From the NCBI RefSeq assembly GCF_000737245.1, contig NZ_JPQU01000109.1, positions 1-64,000 of the forward strand: DNA of 64,000 bases, read 5' to 3'. This DNA is from Pseudomonas syringae. GTDB taxonomy: Bacteria > Pseudomonadota > Gammaproteobacteria > Pseudomonadales > Pseudomonadaceae. The notes under the pieces were generated by a model. The model was not told the DNA's origin. It saw only the letters and a program-made list of their open reading frames with translations, and searched no databases. Shown here piece after piece: positions 35,765 to 44,498 of this stretch. Every line of letters starts with the position of its first letter. Within the stretch, counting starts at the first letter, position 1. A program made the translations under genes and the position numbers.

Positions 35765-36046
35765 TCAGCGGTACTCACACAGATAAGCAGTATCCACAGC
35801 TACTTTCAGCTGGAATTTGCTGTTGGCCGGTACATTGAACTGGTCGCCGGTGGCGAAGGTTTCCCAGTCGCTGCTGTCTGGCAGTTTCACGCTCAGGCTA
35901 CCGGAGATGACATGCATGATTTCCCGCTGTGCGGTGCCAAACTCGTATTCCCCGGCGGCCATGACACCGATGGTGGCCTGACCTTCAGCCTGACTGAACG
36001 CGATGGATTTAACGGTGCCGTCGAAGTATTCGTTGACTTTGAACAT
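35765..36046 (-). CDS. ppnP: Pyrimidine/purine nucleoside phosphorylase
   Basis: The 93-residue single-cupin protein matches PpnP (formerly DUF1255, YaiE). It phosphorolyses nucleosides to base plus ribose-1-phosphate in nucleotide salvage. Family marks are MFKVNEYFDGTVKSIAF at the start, IGVMAAGEYEFGTAQREIMHVISG in the middle and AVDTAYLCEYR at the end. Length equals that of E. coli PpnP within one residue. ATG 36046 is the canonical start; an upstream in-frame Met adds only non-conserved residues. Confidence 0.92.
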   Translation of the reverse strand: MFKVNEYFDGTVKSIAFSQAEGQATIGVMAAGEYEFGTAQREIMHVISGSLSVKLPDSSDWETFATGDQFNVPANSKFQLKVAVDTAYLCEYR

Positions 36047-36135
36047 GGCGATTCCTCGAAAGTGGGCTGAAAAGGGGGCGGCCAGTATGCCCAAGCTTTA
36101 AAACCCCGTCATCAGCTTTAGGCCGGGCATTTCAC

Positions 36136-36678
36136 TCAATTGGGCAGAATCAGCGGCAGCAATCGCGCAGTGTTGCGAGCATCGACCAGGGCGCGATGTT
36201 GCTGTCCGCTGAACTGCATTCCCGCTAGCTGCAAAGCACCATTCAGCCCGGGCGCGCGCTGCAATTGGCGCGCCTGAGCGAAGCGTTGCTTGAGGTTGAC
36301 GTGGGGCAGGGTGGTGAGAATGCTGGTCAGCTGATGCTGACGCCATTCCAGCTCCAGCTGCTGGCGATCGTAGTCGCCCCAGCTTGCCCAACCGACGATC
36401 CGCGCCCGATGATGCCCAAGCCAGCGCTCGAACATAGGCCAGACTTCGGTCAGCGGCGCTGCGCTGTCGATACTGCTCTGGCTGATGTGGGTCAGTTCCC
36501 GACAGAAATGGGTCAATAGCGGCCGACGCACTGGCCGCACGAAACGCTCGAAGTGATCCAGCTCACGTCCGTCCTGATTGACGAGGGTGGCGCCGATTTC
36601 GATGACCTCCATTTCCGCCACGGGCCAGCCACCTTCCTCGGTCGTGGCCTCCAGATCAATCACCAACCAGTGCGGCAT
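36136..36678 (-). CDS. DEDDh-family 3'-5' exonuclease
   Basis: The 180-residue nuclease resembles ERI-1/KapD-like RNase-T-fold exonucleases. ExoI-type motifs are visible: VIDLEATTEEGG with the first Asp and Glu (residues 7-9), IVGWASWGDYDRQQLE with the second-motif Asp (about 97) and HRALVDARNTARLL with the His and Asp (about 161-166). Two magnesium ions would be held by these residues. The natural substrate, RNA or DNA ends, cannot be told. It is a single-gene unit facing the ppnP gene on the same strand. Confidence 0.85.
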   Translation of the reverse strand: MPHWLVIDLEATTEEGGWPVAEMEVIEIGATLVNQDGRELDHFERFVRPVRRPLLTHFCRELTHISQSSIDSAAPLTEVWPMFERWLGHHRARIVGWASWGDYDRQQLELEWRQHQLTSILTTLPHVNLKQRFAQARQLQRAPGLNGALQLAGMQFSGQQHRALVDARNTARLLPLILPN

Positions 36679-36945
36679 GTGAAGCTCCTATCCCAGAGTC
36701 GTTAATCCATTTCGAGCTAGCGTAGCCATATTCAGTCATTGACGTCCAACGGCTGGGGCTGGCATTACCGATAACCGGCCCTGACTGACGTTTTCGTCCT
36801 GGCTGGCTAATACATCGACACTCGATCCGTCTATCGGTGCCCTGATGATGGCATTCAGTGAAAAATGAGCCATCTTTCTACCTTTGGTTAATTGTCTATT
36901 TGGTCAATAAAGCCTACGGTATCTGATTTTCAGGGGTGCGCAGTC

Positions 36946-37779
36946 TTGAAGTCTTTGTCTGTGCAAATGGGGTGGCGAGCCTTGATGGCAGTCGTCGCCG
37001 CGACGTTGACCATGCAGGCCAGTGCTGTGCAAGTTGTACGCATCGGTGCCGCACATTTTCCGCCTTATACCATCCGCCCCGAACGCGGTGCCGATACCGG
37101 ACTATTACCCGAATTGATTGCGGCCCTTAATGAGGTGCAGAAGGATTTCCAGTTTGTTCTAGTGCCTACCTCGATCCCTCGGCGCTTCCGGGATTTCGAG
37201 CAGGGGCGCATCGACATGGCGATCTTCGAAAACCCTGACTGGGATTGGCAGCACATTCCCCACGAAACCGTCGACATGAAGCTTGAAGACGCCGAGATTT
37301 TCGTCGCCCGCAAGACCTCGGGGCGTGGGCAAAGCTATTTTGATGAGCTCAAAGGCAAGCGTCTTGCGCTGTTCAGCGGTTATCACTACGCATTCGCTCA
37401 ATTCAATGCGGACCCGAAATACCTGAGCGAGAAGTTCAACGCTACGCTGACTTACTCCCATGACAGCAACTTGCTGATGATTCTGCGTGATCGAGCGGAT
37501 ATCGCGTTGGTCACTCGCTCATACCTGAGCGATTTCATGGCGCGCAATCAAGAGCAGGCCCGTCAGTTATTGGTGTCGGAGCGGGTCGATCAGACCTATC
37601 GGCATTTCGCGCTCCTACGCCCGCAATCCCCGATCAGCGGTGTCCAGTTCGACACGTTGCTGCAGCAGCTGCGGGAGAATGGGCAAATGCTTAGGATCTT
37701 CCAGCCGTTCAGGATTGCTGTGCTGCCGATGGAAAGCACTCGCGCGGTCGCTGGAGACAGGGCTCAGGAGTCACGCTGA
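36946..37779 (+). CDS. Periplasmic substrate-binding protein, SBP family 3-like
   Basis: The product is about 277 residues. A signal peptide (GWRALMAVVAATLTMQASA) directs it to the periplasm. The mature part opens VQVVRIGAAHFPPYTIRPERGADTGLLPELIAALNE, the amino-acid-binding-protein fold used by family 3 solute-binding proteins. FEQGRIDMAIFENPDWDW resembles members without a transport operon. No permease or ATPase is adjacent, so it may act in sensing or with a distant ABC system. The start is uncertain: TTG 36946 has AGGGG upstream and gives a lysine-containing n-region; ATG 36967 is the alternative. It ends before a shared hairpin terminator. Confidence 0.8.
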   Translation: MKSLSVQMGWRALMAVVAATLTMQASAVQVVRIGAAHFPPYTIRPERGADTGLLPELIAALNEVQKDFQFVLVPTSIPRRFRDFEQGRIDMAIFENPDWDWQHIPHETVDMKLEDAEIFVARKTSGRGQSYFDELKGKRLALFSGYHYAFAQFNADPKYLSEKFNATLTYSHDSNLLMILRDRADIALVTRSYLSDFMARNQEQARQLLVSERVDQTYRHFALLRPQSPISGVQFDTLLQQLRENGQMLRIFQPFRIAVLPMESTRAVAGDRAQESR

Positions 37780-37797
37780 ACAACCACGTTAAAACAA

Positions 37798-37836
37798 CAA
37801 GGCGGCGCATCTGATGCACCGCCTTGAGCGTTTTCA
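37798..37836. terminator. Terminator hairpin between convergent genes
   Basis: The stem aaggcgg/ccgcctt around gcgcatctgatgca is followed by gcgtttt on the plus strand. It overlaps the stop of the small minus-strand gene by a few bases and could end transcripts from the left. Confidence 0.75.
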
Positions 37837-38001
37837 GCGGTCTTTAGCTTCTTTGGCATCCATTTCAGCATTGCGCTCGTGGACACGTTTGAGCTGTTCT
37901 TCGGTCAGCGGAACCTTCTGTGCTGATTGACGCAGCATCATCAAGCCTCCGACGATCGAGCCAATCGCAACCAGCAAAATCAACCAGGCATACCAGGGCA
38001 T
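37834..38001 (-). CDS. DUF2897-like small membrane protein (55 aa)
   Basis: The short frame starts MPWYAWLILLVAIGSIVGGLMML, an N-terminal membrane helix of about 20 residues, followed by a charged cytosolic tail (VPLTEEQLKRVHERNAEMD). AAAAGGAGAA lies at ideal distance before the ATG at 38001. This architecture fits the DUF2897 family of small pseudomonad membrane proteins, whose role is unknown. It is convergent with the binding-protein gene and lies downstream of the permease gene on the same strand, about 85 bp away. Confidence 0.78.
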   Translation of the reverse strand: MPWYAWLILLVAIGSIVGGLMMLRQSAQKVPLTEEQLKRVHERNAEMDAKEAKDR

Positions 38002-38086
38002 AAGGTTCTCCTTTTATGTCACCGTTTGAGCAGCGCGGCTGCTCAATGGTTCAAGTGTAGTCCTATGCACCTTTACCGGTTGCGAT

Positions 38087-39451
38087 TTACAAGCCGGTCA
38101 GCATGGCATCAGCCGGGGCTTCGGCTCGGGATTGCGCGGTCAGGCTGAAGTAAATGAAGCCTACGGCCATGAAGCCCAGGAAGATAAGGCCGATCAGCAT
38201 GTTGAACCAGGCCATGGCAATCAGGCATACCACAGCCAGCGCCAGAGCGATGCCGGGTACGATCGGGTAACCTGGCGCACGGAAGGTGCGTTCCAGCAGC
38301 GGCTCGGTTTTGCGCAGTTTGAACAGGCTGAGCATGCTCATGATGTACATCACGATGGCGCCAAACACTGCCATGGTAATCATCGCTGCGGTGAGGGTCA
38401 TGCCGCTCAGGTTGATCAGGCCGTCGCTGTAGATTGCAGCGATGCCGATCACGCCGCCCGCGATGATGGCGCGGTGGGGCGTCTGGAAGCGTGACAGTTT
38501 AGCCAGCCCGGACGGCAGGTAGCCGGCGCGAGCCAAGGCGAAGAACTGTCGCGAGTAACCCAGAATGATCCCGTGGAAGCTTGCCACCAGGCCGAAAAGG
38601 CCGATCCAGACCAGCATGTGCAACCAGCCAGAACTTTCCCCGACCACGGTTTTCATAGCTTGCGGCAGTGGATCGTTGATGTTCGACAGTGTGCGCCAGT
38701 CGCCGACGCCGCCCGCGAAGAACATCACGCCAATGGCCAGGATCACCAGGGTAAGGATGCCGCTGATGTAGGCCTTAGGGATGGTGCGCTTGGGATCCTT
38801 GGCTTCTTCCGCGGCCATGGCAGCGCCTTCGATGGCCAGGAAGAACCAGATGGCGAACGGGATGGCCGCGAACATGCCGGCGATCGCTCCTGGCCCGAAG
38901 GTGCTCGAACCCGCCCAGCCATTGAGGGCAAAGTTGCTAAAGCTGAAGGCTGGCGCGACAACACCCATGAACACCAGCAACTCGGCCACAGCCAGCACGC
39001 AGACTACCAGCTCGAAGGTTGCGGCCAGCTTCACGCCAAGAATGTTCAGAGTCATGAATACGATGTAGGCACCGACCGCCGCGTGTTTGGGGTCCAGAGC
39101 GGGAAACTGCACGTTCAGGTACGCACCGATGGCCAAGGCAATGGCCGGAGGCGCAAAAACAAATTCAATCAGCGTGGCGAGGCCTGCAATCAACCCGCCT
39201 TTCTCACCAAACGCCCGGCGGCTGTAGGCAAACGGCCCGCCTGCATGGGGAATTGCGGTGGTCAGCTCGGTGAAACTGAAAATGAAACAGGTGTACATCG
39301 CCGCGACCATCAGCGAGGTCACGAGGAACCCCAGGGTTCCGGCGACACCCCAGCCATAGCTCCAGCCAAAATATTCGCCCGAGATCACCAGACCGACCGC
39401 GATCCCCCACAGATGCAGCGTGCCCAGTGTGGGCTTGAGTTGCGTAGTCAT
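38087..39451 (-). CDS. APC-family permease, probable ethanolamine permease
   Basis: The 454-residue permease has about twelve helices. The helix-1 region GIAVGLVISGEYFGWSYGWG and the FTELTTAIPHAGGPFAYSRRAFG block match the ethanolamine permease branch of the amino acid/polyamine/organocation superfamily. IWFFLAIEGAAMAAEEAKDP is the conserved helix-6 region. ATG 39451 (MTTQLKPTLGTLHLWG) has GGGAG eight bases upstream. Ethanolamine ammonia-lyase genes (eutBC), often neighbours in pseudomonads, are absent here, so the substrate assignment rests on sequence alone. Confidence 0.83.
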   Translation of the reverse strand: MTTQLKPTLGTLHLWGIAVGLVISGEYFGWSYGWGVAGTLGFLVTSLMVAAMYTCFIFSFTELTTAIPHAGGPFAYSRRAFGEKGGLIAGLATLIEFVFAPPAIALAIGAYLNVQFPALDPKHAAVGAYIVFMTLNILGVKLAATFELVVCVLAVAELLVFMGVVAPAFSFSNFALNGWAGSSTFGPGAIAGMFAAIPFAIWFFLAIEGAAMAAEEAKDPKRTIPKAYISGILTLVILAIGVMFFAGGVGDWRTLSNINDPLPQAMKTVVGESSGWLHMLVWIGLFGLVASFHGIILGYSRQFFALARAGYLPSGLAKLSRFQTPHRAIIAGGVIGIAAIYSDGLINLSGMTLTAAMITMAVFGAIVMYIMSMLSLFKLRKTEPLLERTFRAPGYPIVPGIALALAVVCLIAMAWFNMLIGLIFLGFMAVGFIYFSLTAQSRAEAPADAMLTGL

Positions 39452-39667
39452 TTTTTTCTCCCTGAGTCGATCAAAGCATCGAAACATCCTGTTGCAGTCA
39501 CCATGCCAGTCAGCGAACCACTGTCGTATTGGTCCAGAAAACGTCGTTTGTAGAACCGTTCTCGTTTGCAGGACTTACGATGGTGCAGCTTTGGTGCGTG
39601 AAAGTGTTGGCAGCGTCTGATTTAGGGCGCGTTCATGGCGCTGTATCGGTTCAGCTCGGCGGATCGA

Positions 39668-39697
39668 TTACCGTCCGCCGACAGGTTCGGCTACAAT
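39668..39697 (+). promoter_or_regulatory. Candidate sigma-70 promoter of pyrF
   Basis: TACAAT at 39692-39697 is preceded by TTACCG at 39668-39673 with 18-bp spacing, 35 bases before the pyrF ATG. A perfect 8-bp inverted repeat (tcggcgga/tccgccga, 39656-39681) overlaps the -35 and could be an operator. The remaining gap towards the permease gene shows nothing further. Confidence 0.4.
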
Positions 39698-39731
39698 GCG
39701 CGCCGATTTCGACCTACCAGAGAACCCGCTC

Positions 39732-40433
39732 ATGTCCGTCTGCCAGACTCCTGTCATCGTCGCCCTGGATTTCCCGACCCGTGACGCCGCTTTGAAGCTG
39801 GCCGATCAGCTGGATCCGAAACTTTGCCGGGTAAAAGTCGGCAAGGAGCTGTTCACCAGCTGTGCGTCGGATATCGTGGAAACCCTGCGGAACAAGGGTT
39901 TTGAAGTGTTCCTCGACCTGAAATTCCATGACATTCCCAACACCACAGCGATGGCTGTCAAGGCTGCCGCCGAGATGGGTGTGTGGATGGTCAATGTGCA
40001 TTGCTCCGGTGGACTGCGCATGATGGCGGCCTGCCGAGAAGTGCTTGACCAGCGTACCGGCCCGCAGCCGTTGCTGATTGGCGTGACGGTACTGACCAGC
40101 ATGGAGCGTGAGGATTTGGCCGGGATCGGTCTGGATGTCGATCCGCAGGTACAGGTATTGCGGCTGGCAGCCCTGGCTGAAAAGGCCGGCATGGACGGGT
40201 TGGTCTGTTCCGCCCTGGAAGCCCAGGCACTCAAGGCTGCGCATCCTGCGCTGCAACTGGTCACCCCGGGTATTCGCCCTAGCGGCAGCGCGCAGGATGA
40301 CCAACGCCGTATTCTGACGCCGCGTCAGGCGCTGGATGCCGGTTCCGACTATCTGGTGATCGGTCGTCCGATCAGCCAGGCTGCCGACCCGGCCAAGGCG
40401 CTGGCGGCTGTGGTGGCTGAGTTGGGGCTGTAA
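39732..40433 (+). CDS. pyrF: Orotidine 5'-phosphate decarboxylase
   Basis: The 233-residue enzyme catalyses the last step of de novo UMP synthesis. The active-site signature VFLDLKFHDIPNTTAMAVKAAA (Asp-Lys...Asp, about residues 60-75) is intact. VIVALDFPTRDAAL begins the barrel, and the phosphate-binding end is TPGIRPSG...DQRRILTP with the closing YLVIGRPIS. Length fits the E. coli-type group I enzyme. The chosen ATG (MSVCQTPV) matches the family; a 12-residue upstream in-frame start is not needed. Confidence 0.96.
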   Translation: MSVCQTPVIVALDFPTRDAALKLADQLDPKLCRVKVGKELFTSCASDIVETLRNKGFEVFLDLKFHDIPNTTAMAVKAAAEMGVWMVNVHCSGGLRMMAACREVLDQRTGPQPLLIGVTVLTSMEREDLAGIGLDVDPQVQVLRLAALAEKAGMDGLVCSALEAQALKAAHPALQLVTPGIRPSGSAQDDQRRILTPRQALDAGSDYLVIGRPISQAADPAKALAAVVAELGL

Positions 40434-40446
40434 GTACTCCACAAAT

Positions 40447-40547
40447 CCCTGTAGGAGCGCACGAGCAGCGCGAGGCCGCAATGGCTGTGTGTAGACACGC
40501 CGCCATCGCTCGCCTCGTAACCTCGGTGAGCTCCAGCAGGTCCTGCG
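40447..40547. repeat. REP-like element (degenerate ggcctcgcg type)
   Basis: It begins ccctgtaggagcgcacgagcagcgcg and ends ctccagcaggtcctgcg, the same ends as at 11767-11880, but the right arm is diverged. It lies between the convergent pyrF and reductase genes. Confidence 0.65.
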
Positions 40548-40556
40548 TTTCTGCCT

Positions 40557-41561
40557 CTAGACCTTCAACACCAACTTTCCGAAATTCTCGCCCTTGAACA
40601 GCTTCTGCAGAGTTTCCGGGAAGGTCTCCAGTCCGTCGACAATGTCTTCGCGGCTCTTGAGTTTGCCTTCGTTCATCCAGCCCGCCATTTCCTTGCCTGC
40701 GGCAGCAAACTGGCTGGCGTAGTCCATGACCACGAAGCCTTCCATGCGCGCGCGATTGACCAATAGTGACAGGTAGTTGCTCGGGCCTTTAACAGCGGTG
40801 GTGTTGTTGTACTGACTGATGGCACCGCAAATCACCACCCGAGCCTTGGGAGCCAGCCTGCTGAGCACGGCGTCGAGAATGTCACCGCCGACGTTATCGA
40901 AATACACGTTCACACCATTCGGACATTCGCGCTTCAATCCGGCGGCGACATCCTCGTTTTTGTAATCGATAACCCCATCAAAACCCAATTCATCTATCAG
41001 CGACTGGCATTTTTCCTTGCCGCCCGCGATACCCACCACCCGGCAACCTTTGATTTTGGCGATTTGCCCGGCAACGCTGCCGACGGCACCCGCAGCGCCT
41101 GAAATCACCACTGTATCGCCACTTTTGGGGGTGCCCACTTCAAGCAGGGCGAAGTAGGCCGTCATCCCGGTCATGCCCAGCGCGGAAAGATAGCGCGGCA
41201 GCGGTGCGAGTTTCGGGTCGACTTTGTAAAAGCCTTTGGGCTCGCCGAGAAAATAGTCTTGAACGCCCAACGCACCCTGCACGAAATCACCCACGGTGAA
41301 TTGGTCGTTTTCCGAAGCTATAACTTCACCGACCCCAAGCGCACGCATGACCTCGCCGAGACCCACAGGTGCAATGTAGGACTTGCCTTCGTTCATCCAG
41401 CCGCGCATCGCGGGGTCCAGGGACAGATAGTGATTCTTGACCAGGATCTGCCCGGCAGTCAGCTCGCCGACCGGGACTTCCTGATAGGTGAAGTCTTCAC
41501 GGCTGGCCGCGCCGGTGGGACGTCTGCTGAGCAGAAATTGACGGTTGGTCTGGGTGGTCAT
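40557..41561 (-). CDS. NADP-dependent MDR oxidoreductase (CurA/leukotriene-B4-dehydrogenase-like)
   Basis: The 334-residue zinc-independent medium-chain reductase is of the type that reduces alpha,beta-unsaturated ketones with NADPH. The nucleotide site is VVISGAAGAVGSVAGQIAKIKGCRVVGIAGG (about residues 150-180). GVNVYFDNVGGDILDAVLSRL and ARVVICGAISQYN are characteristic. The catalytic-domain N-terminus (FTYQEVPVGELTAGQILVKNHYLSLDPAMRGWM) places it in the CurA group. No structural-zinc cysteines are seen. The start is ATG 41561, with GAGG upstream. The physiological substrate is unknown. Confidence 0.9.
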   Translation of the reverse strand: MTTQTNRQFLLSRRPTGAASREDFTYQEVPVGELTAGQILVKNHYLSLDPAMRGWMNEGKSYIAPVGLGEVMRALGVGEVIASENDQFTVGDFVQGALGVQDYFLGEPKGFYKVDPKLAPLPRYLSALGMTGMTAYFALLEVGTPKSGDTVVISGAAGAVGSVAGQIAKIKGCRVVGIAGGKEKCQSLIDELGFDGVIDYKNEDVAAGLKRECPNGVNVYFDNVGGDILDAVLSRLAPKARVVICGAISQYNNTTAVKGPSNYLSLLVNRARMEGFVVMDYASQFAAAGKEMAGWMNEGKLKSREDIVDGLETFPETLQKLFKGENFGKLVLKV

Positions 41562-41697
41562 GGCAGGTCCTCGAATGAAGGCGAAAGATTCATTGAAGTC
41601 GCTAACGTGCTGGCCCACAAGTGAAGGTTGATCAGCGAATGCGCGGTGATCCAGTTCGATGATGGGCAATCGGTGGCTTTGAAAACGCATAACCCGT

Positions 41698-41774
41698 AGC
41701 TCACGAGCGACGCGAGGCAGCGATGGCGTTTTAGCAGGCACGCCGCTATCGCTGCCTCGCGTTGCTCGTGAGCT
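41698..41774. repeat. Strong inverted repeat (ggcagcgat REP type)
   Basis: Arms beginning agctcacgagc and ending gctcgtgagct pair over about 30 bases with one or two mismatches (inner word gcgaggcagcgat). It lies 59 bp before the mechanosensitive channel gene. Confidence 0.7.
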
Positions 41775-41832
41775 CCTACAGGGCTAGGCTCTCCCGCATC
41801 GGTCACTCTTGCCGATGGATTGGAGCTTGTCG

Positions 41833-43305
41833 ATGGACGCCCCGTGGATTGCATTTCCTTTCATCAGTGCCTCGCTGATTCTGCTGGTGGACATGACCCT
41901 GTGGCATTGGGTGAAGCCTGGTTGGCTGCGCTGGAAGATCGTCGGCCGTCTGGTCCTGTTTCTAATGTTCAGCAAGGTGCTGCTGGACGCTGGCCTGAGC
42001 CCTCTGGGGATGGTTTCCACTGAACTGCCTCTGTCACGTCATGTGCTGGCGACGGTGCTGAGTATTGCCTGGTGGCTGTTTGGTGCGCGAACGCTGACGG
42101 TATTGACCAGTGTGGTGCTGGCGCCACGTATTGGCGGCAAGGGTCATTTATTACAGGACGTGCTGAGCGCCATCATCTTTCTGGTTGCAGTGGTTGCTGC
42201 TGCCGCCTATGTGCTCGATTTGCCGGTCAAAGGGCTGCTGGCGACTTCCGGCGCAGTGGCGATCATCCTTGGCCTGGCTTTGCAGAGCACCTTGAGCGAC
42301 GTGTTTTCCGGCATCGTGCTCAATGCCACCAAGCCGTTTCGGGTCGACGACTGGATCAGGGTCGATGACATCGAAGGCAAAGTCATCGAGATCGACTGGC
42401 GCTCGACGCATCTGCTAACGGCCGAGGGCAGCATGGCGGTGATCCCCAACGCGATGGCTGCCAAGACCCGCATCGTCAATTTCAGCCGGCCAGATCATTT
42501 CCACTCGTTCACTTTGAAGCTTGAGCTGACGGTTCGGCTGCGTCCCAAGCTGGTGCTGGATTCCATCGACAAGGCGCTGCAGGGTTGCCGGGAACTGTTG
42601 CCCCAGCCGGCTGCCAGTGCGGTAGTGGTGAAGGCCGGGCTGCGCAGTGTCGAGTACGAGGTCACCGGCTACGTCAAATCCCGTGACCGCCGTTCTGCGG
42701 TGCGCAACCAGTTGCACGATTTGATCTATCGCCAGCTGGCCGCCAGCGAACCCCGCCAGGATCAGGCGCGGCCAGCGACGCGGATGTCGGCAGTGCTCAA
42801 TACCGTGGGTGCATTGCGCATGTTGAGTCATGCCGATCTGGCTGAGCTGGAACGCCATATGCACCTGGTTATCTTCGCCCCTCGGGAAGTCATTCTCGCG
42901 GGAGGAGTAGTGCCGGACTCGCTGTACATCATCGAGTCGGGTGTTGTTTCCGTCTCTCTTGAGCGGGCCGATGGCTGGTTAGAGGTGGGGCGGATGGGGC
43001 CGGGAGAGTTGCTGGGGGAAACCGGGTTTGTCGATCAGTCGCCGACCTTGGGACGATCCTGTGCGCTCACCGATTGCATGGTCTATCGCATCGCAATCTC
43101 AGAGCTGGAACCTTGGGTCAAGGATCACCCCGAGCTGCGCGGAGCGTTGGCCGGCCTGGCGAAATTTCGCGCCGCAGCGCGGTCAGCGATGCTTGAGAGC
43201 AAGCCTGTGGCACCCGACTCGCCGGGCTTCCTGCGCTGGTTACGAAGCAGTGTTACGCGCCTGCAAGCCGCGCGTGGTAAGCGCTCCAACGATAAGCTCA
43301 GCTAA
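41833..43305 (+). CDS. MscS-family mechanosensitive channel with C-terminal cyclic-nucleotide-binding domain
   Basis: The 490-residue protein combines two modules. Membrane helices occupy about residues 5-165. The pore-lining helix and MscS beta domain include AIILGLALQSTLSDVFSGIVLNATKPFRVDDWI (about 150-180), the canonical MscS block. After the MscS region, residues about 340-460 form a CAP_ED/cNMP fold: MHLVIFAPREVILAGGVVPDSLYIIESG and GPGELLGETGFVD. The phosphate-binding arginine expected after the GE.. motif is not obvious, so the nucleotide ligand is uncertain. GGAG lies before ATG 41833; ATG 41815 is another possible start. Inference: membrane tension gating tuned by a nucleotide signal. 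Confidence 0.87.
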   Translation: MDAPWIAFPFISASLILLVDMTLWHWVKPGWLRWKIVGRLVLFLMFSKVLLDAGLSPLGMVSTELPLSRHVLATVLSIAWWLFGARTLTVLTSVVLAPRIGGKGHLLQDVLSAIIFLVAVVAAAAYVLDLPVKGLLATSGAVAIILGLALQSTLSDVFSGIVLNATKPFRVDDWIRVDDIEGKVIEIDWRSTHLLTAEGSMAVIPNAMAAKTRIVNFSRPDHFHSFTLKLELTVRLRPKLVLDSIDKALQGCRELLPQPAASAVVVKAGLRSVEYEVTGYVKSRDRRSAVRNQLHDLIYRQLAASEPRQDQARPATRMSAVLNTVGALRMLSHADLAELERHMHLVIFAPREVILAGGVVPDSLYIIESGVVSVSLERADGWLEVGRMGPGELLGETGFVDQSPTLGRSCALTDCMVYRIAISELEPWVKDHPELRGALAGLAKFRAAARSAMLESKPVAPDSPGFLRWLRSSVTRLQAARGKRSNDKLS

Positions 43306-43388
43306 ATAGCGACCGTTAATGATGCAGGTAGATCATTAGTGGCTTGTGCACTACATTGAGCTACTTACTTGAAGCTTGAGTCGGCCTG

Positions 43389-44318
43389 ATGTTCTCCAAT
43401 TGTCTGCAAACCCTTTATCCAAACGTGCTGCGTGCAGGTGACGCAGTGGCGCTGGTTTCCCCCGCGGGCCCGGTGGCTGCCGCTAAAGTCGAAAGTGCCG
43501 CGCAGGTCCTGCAAAGCTGGGGCCTAAAGCCCCGGATCTACCCTCATGCGCTGGACACCCATTCTTTCTACGCCGGCACAGATGAGCATCGGCTGGCGGA
43601 CTTTAACGCAGCACTGGCTGACCCTGATATCCGGGCGATTTTCTGTAATCGCGGCGGCTACGGCGCACAACGTATCGTCCAGGGGCTGGATTTCGATGCC
43701 GTGCGACGTGATCCGAAGCTGGTGATCGGCTTCTCCGACATCACTGCCATCCATGAAGCGCTGTGGGTTCATGCGCGACTGGCGACCATTCATGGCCCTG
43801 TGGCTGCGCAATTTGAACGCGGTGGCGTCTTCGCCAGCAGTGTCTGGCACGCGACCATGAGCACCGCACCGGTACGGGTCACAGCCGATGCGACCGAGCC
43901 GACGTTCAATGTCCGCACCAGCGGCGCGGCCGAGGGCATTCTCCTGGGTGGCAATCTTTGCATGCTCAGTACCAGTGTCGGAACGCCCTTCATGCCGGAT
44001 CTGACTGGCGCGATTCTGTTGATCGAGGAAGTGAACGAGGCGGCTTACCGGGTTGATCGTATGCTGACCCAACTACTTAACAGCGGCGTACTCAATGGCG
44101 TCGTGGGCATAGCACTCGGGCAATTCACCGAGCCCAAGACGTCTGGCGCCATCACGCCTTCCAGCGTGCTGATGGAGCGCCTTTGCGGGCTGGGTATTCC
44201 ACTGGTGGGCGGCTTTGCCATTGGCCATGGTGACGTCAATCATGCGGTGCCATTGGGCACTCAGGCCTCCCTTGACGCAGATTCGGGCACTTTGCTGGTC
44301 GCTGCCGCGACGCGCTGA
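43389..44318 (+). CDS. ldcA: Muramoyltetrapeptide LD-carboxypeptidase (S66 family)
   Basis: The 309-residue cytosolic serine peptidase removes the terminal D-Ala from tetrapeptides during murein recycling. The triad is visible: nucleophile Ser at about residue 116 in VIGFSDITA, Glu in LLIEEVNEAAYRVDRML (about 217) and His in AIGHGDVNHAVPLG (about 283). These positions agree with those known for P. aeruginosa LdcA. The NRGGYGAQRI block (about 87) is family-specific. The start ATG 43389 gives the normal length. It stands alone between the channel and chemoreceptor genes. Confidence 0.93.
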   Translation: MFSNCLQTLYPNVLRAGDAVALVSPAGPVAAAKVESAAQVLQSWGLKPRIYPHALDTHSFYAGTDEHRLADFNAALADPDIRAIFCNRGGYGAQRIVQGLDFDAVRRDPKLVIGFSDITAIHEALWVHARLATIHGPVAAQFERGGVFASSVWHATMSTAPVRVTADATEPTFNVRTSGAAEGILLGGNLCMLSTSVGTPFMPDLTGAILLIEEVNEAAYRVDRMLTQLLNSGVLNGVVGIALGQFTEPKTSGAITPSSVLMERLCGLGIPLVGGFAIGHGDVNHAVPLGTQASLDADSGTLLVAAATR

Positions 44319-44498
44319 CCGCCGAGAAACTTCAAGCCTGCCCGAAACATCCTGAAAACGACGCCCGCATAGCTAATTGCCATTATTTGGGCGTCAACAT
44401 CTTGTATATCCCCGGCCTCGTTGCGAATCTGCATGATTCTTGAATGGCCATTTGAAAAGGCCTTCGGGGCATCGCTATTCCAATGGGGAATGATCGCT

